This document shows positions 5,750 through 11,307 of a stretch of DNA of 11,307 bases, piece after piece. Location: the NCBI GenBank assembly GCA_937995495.1, contig CALKKA010000020.1, positions 1 to 11,307 on the forward strand, written 5' to 3'. Below the pieces are notes generated by a model. The model worked only from the letters and a program-made list of their open reading frames with translations, searched no databases and was not told the origin of the DNA. The translations under genes and the position numbers were made by a program. Origin of the DNA: an uncultured Phycisphaerae bacterium. GTDB taxonomy: Bacteria > Planctomycetota > Phycisphaerae > Sedimentisphaerales > Anaerohalosphaeraceae. How positions within the stretch are numbered: position 1 is the first letter of the stretch; each line of letters begins with the position of its first letter.

Positions 5750-6991
5750 ATGAGGATTCATTCAAGGATACTATTGGCAGTGTGTTTTTTGGTGATCGTT
5801 TTCTCGGGATGTCAGGCGCCGCAGGAACCGGTAACACAGGAATCTGAGGAGGTCTTTTACCCTTCCGCTCCAAGTATTCCGAGGCTTCAGTTCCTCAAAT
5901 TCATCTCTAGCTCAGAGGACCTGGGGCCCCAACTCAAAAAAAAGGGTGGATTTGAATCCTTTATCGTCGGCGCCGAGGAAAAGAAAACAGAGTCGATCTC
6001 CAAGCCCTACGGCATTGCCCTGGATGACGGCAAACTCTATGTCTGTGATGTGGCCCAAAAGATGATCAGGGTCCTGGACCTGGAAAACAGGACCTTCGGC
6101 TATATGACCAAGGACCGTCGCCTGGCCAACCCGGTCAATATTCATGTCAATAAGGGCCTCAAGTTTGTCTCAGACACGGTCGCCGAGGCCGTTTTTGTCT
6201 TTGGAAAAGATGATCAGTTAAAGGCCATCCTCGGCAAAGAGTTGAACATCAAGCCGGTCGATGTGGCCGTCCGCGGCAACCGCTGCTATGTGGCCGACAT
6301 GGCTTCCAATCGGGTGGTGGTCATCGATATCAATACGGATCAGGAACTGCTGCGAATGGGAACCGACGGTGACGGACCCGGCGGGATTGCACTGATCGGA
6401 GGTCTTGCATTGGATGCCGAGGAGAATGTGTATGCCACCGATAAGGCCCTGGCACGCGTGACCAAGTTTGATAAAGAAGGCATCTTCCAGATGTCATTCG
6501 GGAAGATGGGTGATGGCATCTATGATTTTGCACGTCCCAAAGGCATCACCATTGATAAGGCGGGCCGACTGTGGATTGTCGATGCCGCGCCCCAGGTGAC
6601 GAAGGTTTATGATGCCCAAGGGCAGCTCTTGATGTTTTTCGGGTTCCCCGGTCCGCTCCCGGGCAGCCAGAATCTTCCCGTAACGGTGATCATCGACGAT
6701 GACCATGTGGATCTGTTCAAAGAGTACGCTGCCGCCGACGCCCAGATCGAATCTCTCGTATTAGTTTCGAATCAATATGGCCAAAAGATCAATGTCTATG
6801 GGTTTGGCAAGTTCCCAACCGAAGAGAAACGAAGGGCTGACGAAGCGGCGTTAAGCCCGGGCCTTCTGAACGACGACCAGGGCCAACCAGAAGACCAACC
6901 CGAAGTCCAACCCGAAGTCCAACCGGAAGATCAACCAGTCGAAGACCTCCAGCAGGACACAGACGCGCCAGTGTCGCTGACGGTTTTTTAA
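5750..6991 (+). CDS. NHL-repeat beta-propeller lipoprotein 1
   Basis: Starting at ATG 5750 gives a lipoprotein signal with lipobox F-S-G-C, so the mature protein is lipid-anchored. The body reads as about six NHL blades, each with a Pro-x-(G/N)-I or similar opening, a Leu/Val-Tyr-V-(C/T/A)-D strand and an aromatic/Val-rich closing strand (for example S-K-P-Y-G-I-A and A-R-P-K-G-I-T). NHL propellers bind partner proteins or carbohydrates; an electron role is not expected as there is no heme motif. Before the propeller lies a segment with P-S-I-P-R-L and S-S-S-E-D-L that is matched in the second NHL protein at 9691. The C-terminal 45 or so residues are a low-complexity Q-P-E-(D/V) tail. It is first in an operon with short gaps. 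A structural or assembly role in an outer-membrane cytochrome complex is inferred from the neighbours. Confidence 0.9.
   Translation: MRIHSRILLAVCFLVIVFSGCQAPQEPVTQESEEVFYPSAPSIPRLQFLKFISSSEDLGPQLKKKGGFESFIVGAEEKKTESISKPYGIALDDGKLYVCDVAQKMIRVLDLENRTFGYMTKDRRLANPVNIHVNKGLKFVSDTVAEAVFVFGKDDQLKAILGKELNIKPVDVAVRGNRCYVADMASNRVVVIDINTDQELLRMGTDGDGPGGIALIGGLALDAEENVYATDKALARVTKFDKEGIFQMSFGKMGDGIYDFARPKGITIDKAGRLWIVDAAPQVTKVYDAQGQLLMFFGFPGPLPGSQNLPVTVIIDDDHVDLFKEYAAADAQIESLVLVSNQYGQKINVYGFGKFPTEEKRRADEAALSPGLLNDDQGQPEDQPEVQPEVQPEDQPVEDLQQDTDAPVSLTVF
6883..6942 (+). repeat. 12-bp tandem repeat encoding a Q-P-E-(D/V) tail
   Basis: Five consecutive 12-base units close to CCAACCCGAAGT run from 6883 to 6942. 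Units two and three (6895-6906, 6907-6918) are identical and the others carry a few changes. They stay in frame and encode the acidic Pro/Gln-rich C-terminal tail of the NHL lipoprotein. Such tails are usually disordered linkers and vary in length by slippage. Confidence 0.85.
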
Positions 6992-7011
6992 AGAAAGGGT
7001 ACGGAATCATC

Positions 7012-7626
7012 TTGTCAAAGCCAGCAACAATCAAGTTTCTGTTGGGGGTGCTGATGGTTGCCCTGCTCTTTGTGCTCAGCTGCAGTGAGACCAAACGGCA
7101 TGAGACGCTGGTCTTCTTCTTTGACGGGGTGCCCCCCCTTGGCGGTGAACTTGAAGGCGCTGCTCAGGCAGGCGCAATCGACCCCAATGCGCCGCCGGAT
7201 CCTAACGCTCCGCCCAAGATCGTCTGGTACCAGCACGAACCGAGTTTGGGCTGCGAAGCATGCCATGGGGATCGGAAAAAACGTGGCTTCTCGCGCCAGG
7301 TCAACTTGGTGGCCCCCATTCCGGATCTGTGCTATCAGTGCCACGAACAACTCCGGGAACTTCCCGGCCGTGTCCATGGCCCCGTAGCGATCGGTGCCTG
7401 TACCTATTGTCATGAACCCCACCGCACGGTCAATAAACATTTACTCAAAAAGCCGGTGCCCGAGTTATGTTACCAGTGCCACGAAGCTGAAGTCATCGCG
7501 TTTTTTGACAGTAAACACGCGGATCCATCGTATGAAAACTGTAACCAATGCCACGAAGGGCATGCAAGTGAAAATTCAGGTCTTCTCAAAAAGGATTGGC
7601 AAGAGACTGTTTCCAATTCCCATTAA
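7012..7626 (+). CDS. pentaheme lipoprotein cytochrome c
   Basis: The only start that gives a complete signal sequence is TTG 7012, which is preceded by AAAGGG at a somewhat long distance (12 bases). The N-terminus has one Lys, a hydrophobic core and lipobox V-L-S-C, so it is lipid-anchored. After the anchor come a hydrophobic F-F-F-D-G-V-P-P segment and a Pro-rich linker with a D-P-N-A-P-P duplication. Five CXXCH motifs follow (CEACH, CYQCH, CTYCH, CYQCH, CNQCH). CHEPH and CHEGH provide nearby second His residues in the doubled-CXXCH style. With 204 residues it is far smaller than the long cytochrome at 1934. Lying 20 bases after the NHL gene and 15 before a large beta-barrel gene, it is the likely heme relay that docks to or inserts in the barrel, comparable in concept to the cytochromes of porin-cytochrome conduits. 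Which membrane leaflet it occupies is not evident. Confidence 0.9.
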   Translation: MSKPATIKFLLGVLMVALLFVLSCSETKRHETLVFFFDGVPPLGGELEGAAQAGAIDPNAPPDPNAPPKIVWYQHEPSLGCEACHGDRKKRGFSRQVNLVAPIPDLCYQCHEQLRELPGRVHGPVAIGACTYCHEPHRTVNKHLLKKPVPELCYQCHEAEVIAFFDSKHADPSYENCNQCHEGHASENSGLLKKDWQETVSNSH

Positions 7627-7632
7627 GAGGAG
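7625..7632 (+). promoter_or_regulatory. ribosome binding site supporting a TTG start for the barrel gene
   Basis: AAGAGGAG overlaps the stop codon of the pentaheme gene and sits 9 bases before TTG 7642. The next in-frame option, GTG 7651, would be 18 bases away, so TTG is favoured and translation is probably coupled. Confidence 0.65.
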
Positions 7633-7641
7633 ATCAGGACA

Positions 7642-9672
7642 TTGCCAGCCGTGTGGTTCGATCACGATAATATACACCAGGGCATTGGCCGCCTGAAGAG
7701 AACCCGTGGCGTTCTCTCGCTGCTGTGCCTGCTCGGTGTGTTATTAGTGACCGGCTGTCAGGTCTCGGTGGGCAATCAAACCCGTCCTCTGGTCAGAGCA
7801 ACCCCCATTCGCGGCAGTGTAGAACTGGATGCGTATACAAGCAAAGATCAACAAAAAACAGCCAATACCGATATTACAAACAAATCAATGGAAATGAGGG
7901 AATTGCTGCGGCTGCAAACCGAAGGCGATATCTACCACCCGAACCTGCTGCTGTATGATGCCATGGTGGCCTTTGGCCTCTCCCAGTCCAGGTTTGATTC
8001 CGATGGCGAGGTTTTCACGGACCAGTCATCGGTCAGTGAGTACCATTTTGGGGGCCGGCTGTTCCCGGTAAAACCGTATCCCTCCTCCTTTTACTTGGAT
8101 CGCAGCGAAGATGTGGTCCCGCGGTACTTTGGAAGTCCCTTGGATGTTGAAACCGAGAGTCGTGGATTTACCCAGTCTCTGGATCTTGAGAACTGGCCCA
8201 TGACCTTTTCCTATAACGATTACTACACCAGGCAGGAAGGAAGTGGAAGCAGCGAGGACCGGGACTTTTTCCAGATCGATGAAAAGACGTTTAACTATAC
8301 GCTCCAGCACGATTTCAGTGAGCTTTCAAAGATAGGGTTCGAGTTTGACCGCCGCCAGGTCAACCAAAAACGATTCAATTCTGACACCGATCGGCAGGAC
8401 GACCGCTTTACCGTGCGCCACACACATTTCTTTGATGAAGAACAACGGTACCGCTTCGAGTCCTATTTCGATTACCTGGAACAAACGAAAGATTTTGATC
8501 TGGAGCAGACCCTGTGGACCGAGCGCTTGCGGTTAAGGCATACCGAGCGGTTTGAAACATTCTATAATTTATTGTATTCAGAGTCGAATCGGGCAGAAAC
8601 CAGCGTTGACAGAACACGTCTGGAGGCGGGCTTCCTGCACCGGTTATACGAAAGTTTGAATACGACGGGTCTCCTCTATACATCTGAGAACAACGACAAC
8701 GACATTACCGAAGATACATGGGGGGGAGATCTGAACTTTGATTACACCAAACAGAATCCCTGGGGAAGGCTGCAGGCAAGTTATTTCGTGGGCTATGAGG
8801 ACCTGGACCGCTCCGGTGGCAGTGTGAGCACCCCCGTCATCGATGAACCGCATCCGTATACGCGAGCCGGCTCGGGTCGCTTCTTCCTGGACAACCCCGA
8901 TGTCAATACGTCGACGATTATCATCTGGGACAGCACACGGACAAAATTTTATATACAGGGTCCGGATTACACGGTCCGTGAAATCAATGGCCTGACCGAG
9001 ATCCGTATTCAGCCGGCCGGGGACATCTTCAACGACGGAAACCAGGTCCTCCGGGTCGACTATAACTATGCCCCCGAAGGCGAGCGGCAGGAAGAATCAC
9101 TCACGCAGGTATTCACTATTCGTCAGGTGTTTTACAATGGGGTGGGCATTTATTACGAGTACCATATTCGGGATCAGGATATTACCACGAATGAACCGGA
9201 GTTCATTGCCGATGAGTATGTCAAAAATATTTTTGGTATCGATTACACCAAGGGCGGTCTCCTGCTGGAAGCCGAATACAGGGATGAAGACACAACACGG
9301 CTTCCCTTGACGAGGAAAAGCCTTTCGGGAAGTTATCTCTGGCCGCTGGATCCTGATACCCAGTTGAATGTCTTTGCATCCAACGACTGGATCGAATATA
9401 CCGAGGAATCAAACGAGATCGTCCAGTTCACGATCGGTGCCGGTATCTACAGCCGCCTCTCCGACCGGTACAGTCTGAGCAGTAACATTGTCTATCGGGA
9501 TGAAGATGACGACCAATCGGGCAGTACACAGGGATTTGACTGGACGACGGAACTGAAGTACGCATTCCGCCAGTTTTCATACGTGACAGGAATGCAGATG
9601 AGTTCGCTGGACCATCTCGACCAGGAAACCGACAATCTGTTTCTCTACCTCCGTGCGCGCAGAGATTTTTAG
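7642..9672 (+). CDS. large outer-membrane beta-barrel protein with lipobox and inserted domain
   Basis: The start is TTG 7642, supported by a well-placed AAGAGGAG. The N-terminal 39 residues have a basic stretch (K-R-T-R), a hydrophobic core and lipobox V-T-G-C, suggesting lipidation at C39, unusual for a barrel. The remaining 640 or so residues alternate polar and hydrophobic/aromatic positions in many strands rich in Tyr, Phe, Asp, Glu and Arg with loops of D/E/N/S, typical of a long outer-membrane barrel of 20 or more strands. The protein ends in Phe after an alternating strand (L-F-L-Y-L), the classical recognition signature for outer-membrane insertion. Residues about 395-480 differ, being rich in Ile/Val/Gly with G-P-D-Y-T-V, and may be a separate folded domain placed inside the barrel. 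There is no heme motif. In context it is the pore of a transmembrane electron conduit; a channel for another purpose cannot be ruled out. Confidence 0.88.
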   Translation: MPAVWFDHDNIHQGIGRLKRTRGVLSLLCLLGVLLVTGCQVSVGNQTRPLVRATPIRGSVELDAYTSKDQQKTANTDITNKSMEMRELLRLQTEGDIYHPNLLLYDAMVAFGLSQSRFDSDGEVFTDQSSVSEYHFGGRLFPVKPYPSSFYLDRSEDVVPRYFGSPLDVETESRGFTQSLDLENWPMTFSYNDYYTRQEGSGSSEDRDFFQIDEKTFNYTLQHDFSELSKIGFEFDRRQVNQKRFNSDTDRQDDRFTVRHTHFFDEEQRYRFESYFDYLEQTKDFDLEQTLWTERLRLRHTERFETFYNLLYSESNRAETSVDRTRLEAGFLHRLYESLNTTGLLYTSENNDNDITEDTWGGDLNFDYTKQNPWGRLQASYFVGYEDLDRSGGSVSTPVIDEPHPYTRAGSGRFFLDNPDVNTSTIIIWDSTRTKFYIQGPDYTVREINGLTEIRIQPAGDIFNDGNQVLRVDYNYAPEGERQEESLTQVFTIRQVFYNGVGIYYEYHIRDQDITTNEPEFIADEYVKNIFGIDYTKGGLLLEAEYRDEDTTRLPLTRKSLSGSYLWPLDPDTQLNVFASNDWIEYTEESNEIVQFTIGAGIYSRLSDRYSLSSNIVYRDEDDDQSGSTQGFDWTTELKYAFRQFSYVTGMQMSSLDHLDQETDNLFLYLRARRDF

Positions 9673-9690
9673 TTCCTGACAGGACAGATT

Positions 9691-10770
9691 ATGGTAAAAT
9701 ACAGGACAATGAAGCATCGGTTCAATCACAACGTAAAGGCTATCGCGCTGGCGGCACTCGCGATGGTTCTGTGTATGGTACTCTGCGGCTGTTCGCGCCC
9801 TGCAGGTACACTATTTACGCCTCTGGCCGAACCGCTCCTCTGGCCGCAGCCCCCGGAAACGCCTCGGATTGCCTACGTGGGGATGATTTCCACCGAGGAC
9901 GATCTGAAACCGGCCGTTTCCTGGTCACAGGGATTGAAAGAACTTTTTTTTGGGAAAGAGGACATTGGCGTCCTGATTTCACCAACGGCCGTGATCGGCG
10001 ACAGTGAAAAAATATATGTGACCGACAGCGCTGGCAGTGTACATATTTTTGATCTGAAAAGCCGTCAATATACGCAGGTCACGTTGCTGGAGACCGACGA
10101 AACCTTGATTATGCCGGTCGCGGCAACGTTCATGAACCCGAACATTTGTATCACCGACAGCGTACTAAAAAAGGTTTTTGTATTTGATAAACGGGGAAAT
10201 TATAAATTTTCGTTTGGTCAGGATGTATTAGCGAGGCCGACGGGGGTGGTGTTTAATCCTCCTTTTAACAAACTTTATGTGGCCGATACAGCCAAACATA
10301 ACATTAAGGTGTTTGATAGCGTCGGCAATCAGGTGTCTGAGTTTGGATCGCGGGGCATAGAACCGGGGCAGTTTAATTTCCCCACGCATTTGTGGACGGA
10401 CGACGAGGGTAATGTCTATGTCAGTGACACCCTCAACTACCGTGTCCAGGTTTTTTCGCACGAAGGAACGTTTCTAAGAACCTTCGGGATCCATGGTGAC
10501 CGCCCGGGCAATTTCGCTCATCCCGCCGGGATTGCCACAGACAGCCAGGGCCATGTGTATGTGGTGGACAAGCAATATGAAAACATTCAGATATTTGACG
10601 CTGAAGGAAATATTTTGATGGCGATTGGAATTGAAGGGCATGGCCCCGGCCAATTTTGGCTGCCCGCGGGCATTTTTATTGGCGCCAATGATCGGATCTA
10701 TGTGGCCGATACATTTAACAAACGGATTCAGGTATTTGAATTTTTGAAAACACAAAACGATGATGAATAA
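9691..10770 (+). CDS. NHL-repeat beta-propeller lipoprotein 2
   Basis: ATG 9691 has AGGA six bases upstream; ATG 9709 is also in frame but its AGGA is too close. The signal ends in L-C-G-C, a plausible lipobox with C34 as the lipidated residue. Six NHL blades follow, from about residue 93 to 353, well conserved with (K/R)-(L/I)-Y-V-A-D, N-V-Y-V-S-D and R-(I/V)-Q-V-F signatures and F-x-x-P-x-(G/H) openings. This is a cleaner propeller than the one at 5750. The pre-propeller segment (P-E-T-P-R-I, then S-T-E-D-D-L-K-P) matches that of the first NHL lipoprotein, so the two are paralogues. It lies 18 bases after the barrel gene and overlaps the following cytochrome start by up to 11 bases. A scaffold or docking role for the barrel/cytochrome complex is inferred. 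It lacks the Q-P-E tail of its paralogue. Confidence 0.93.
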   Translation: MVKYRTMKHRFNHNVKAIALAALAMVLCMVLCGCSRPAGTLFTPLAEPLLWPQPPETPRIAYVGMISTEDDLKPAVSWSQGLKELFFGKEDIGVLISPTAVIGDSEKIYVTDSAGSVHIFDLKSRQYTQVTLLETDETLIMPVAATFMNPNICITDSVLKKVFVFDKRGNYKFSFGQDVLARPTGVVFNPPFNKLYVADTAKHNIKVFDSVGNQVSEFGSRGIEPGQFNFPTHLWTDDEGNVYVSDTLNYRVQVFSHEGTFLRTFGIHGDRPGNFAHPAGIATDSQGHVYVVDKQYENIQIFDAEGNILMAIGIEGHGPGQFWLPAGIFIGANDRIYVADTFNKRIQVFEFLKTQNDDE

Positions 10771-11307
10771 GAACCCCAATCTGTTAAGTGCACTCATTGC
10801 AGTGCTGCTGCAAGTGTCGGTCTTTGCCTCCGTCAGAGGCTCTCCGCACGACCTGCCCGCAATAGCCGCAGGCGATGCCTGCAGCTTTTGCCATACCCCG
10901 CATAAGGCATTGCCGAAGACACCCGGGTGGAGCCATAAGCTTTCCGACACGGTGTATAAGATCTATCAGAGTTCCTCCCTGGACGCCAAGGTCGGACAAC
11001 CCACCGGCGACAGCAAACTGTGTCTCAGTTGCCATGACGGCACCGTGGCCTTGTCGCATACGAGAAAAAGAGGTCCCGGCGGTGTTTATATTACACCCGG
11101 CGATGCAAACCTCGGAACCGACCTGTCCGATGACCATCCGATCAGTTTTGTCTATTCGAATGTGCTCACAGCCGAAGACTCCCAGATCCGCTCCCCCTAC
11201 GGATTGCCCCAAGAGTTGAAACTGGACCGCAACAGTGAACTGCAGTGTACGACCTGCCACAGTGCGCATGACAATACCTATGGAGACTTTCTGGTCATGT
11301 CAAATCA
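10760..11307 (+). CDS. second secreted tetraheme-type cytochrome, 3'-truncated (3 hemes visible)
   Basis: The frame is open from ATG 10760 (or ATG 10763) to the end of the window, so the stop is outside. The start overlaps the stop of the NHL gene, indicating coupled translation. A signal peptide of about 25 residues precedes S-P-H-D. CXXCH motifs seen are CSFCH (followed by T-P-H), C-L-S-CHDG and CTTCH. The protein shares its whole plan with the cytochrome at 4739: S-x-H-D, CHTPH, W-(S/G)-H, L-C-L-S-CHDGT, (D/S)-H-P-(I/V)-S-F-V-Y, then a late CXXCH followed by x-x-H. By that comparison a fourth CXXCH should lie within a few dozen residues past the edge. It has more Lys/Arg than the paralogue and two extra His residues can be counted. 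Being cotranscribed with the barrel, it may be the surface adaptor or cap between conduit and filament; this is inference. Confidence 0.9.
   Translation, partial: MMNKNPNLLSALIAVLLQVSVFASVRGSPHDLPAIAAGDACSFCHTPHKALPKTPGWSHKLSDTVYKIYQSSSLDAKVGQPTGDSKLCLSCHDGTVALSHTRKRGPGGVYITPGDANLGTDLSDDHPISFVYSNVLTAEDSQIRSPYGLPQELKLDRNSELQCTTCHSAHDNTYGDFLVMSN

Noticed and set aside
1..11307. CRISPR arrays, tRNA/rRNA genes, insertion sequences or integration sites
   Set aside because: No regularly spaced repeats, tRNA-like cloverleaf, transposase or flanking terminal repeats were seen.

Overview
The window is a bacterial locus for extracellular electron transfer, dense in multiheme c-type cytochromes. All ten genes lie on the + strand. 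Thirty CXXCH heme-attachment motifs are visible, plus one CX4CH and one CX3CH, spread over five cytochrome genes, two of which run off the window edges. Signal peptides, lipoboxes and a large beta-barrel ending in Phe point to a diderm (Gram-negative type) anaerobe, of the sort that respires minerals or exchanges electrons with partner cells. The phylum cannot be fixed from this sequence. A Geobacter-like Desulfobacterota member or an anaerobic planctomycete are both possible.

Region A (1-4370) reads as one tightly packed operon that continues upstream of the window. It holds the 3' end of a multiheme cytochrome, an exported heme-free protein with three copies of a ResB-like periplasmic domain, a periplasmic cytochrome with up to 15 hemes, and an exported thioredoxin-fold/TPR protein that has lost its redox cysteines. 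This looks like the periplasmic wiring and assembly side.

Region B (4371-5422) is a single-gene unit. An AT-rich leader carries a near-consensus sigma-54 promoter and possible activator sites. It is followed by a small secreted tetraheme cytochrome with a strong RBS, and then a strong intrinsic terminator. This is how one would expect a highly made, separately regulated structural cytochrome to be organised, for example a filament subunit of the OmcE type.

Region C (5423-5749) has no gene. It contains three consecutive inverted-repeat domains that may be a structured RNA or leader.

Region D (5750-11307, open at the right edge) is a second tight operon: NHL beta-propeller lipoprotein, pentaheme lipoprotein cytochrome, large outer-membrane beta-barrel (itself with a lipobox), second NHL lipoprotein, and a second tetraheme cytochrome related to the one in region B. 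Its parts match what an outer-membrane electron conduit would need: a pore, a lipid-anchored heme relay, propeller scaffolds and an extracellular heme protein. It does not look like the short classical porin-cytochrome operons. Functional assignments of this kind are inference from gene families and context.
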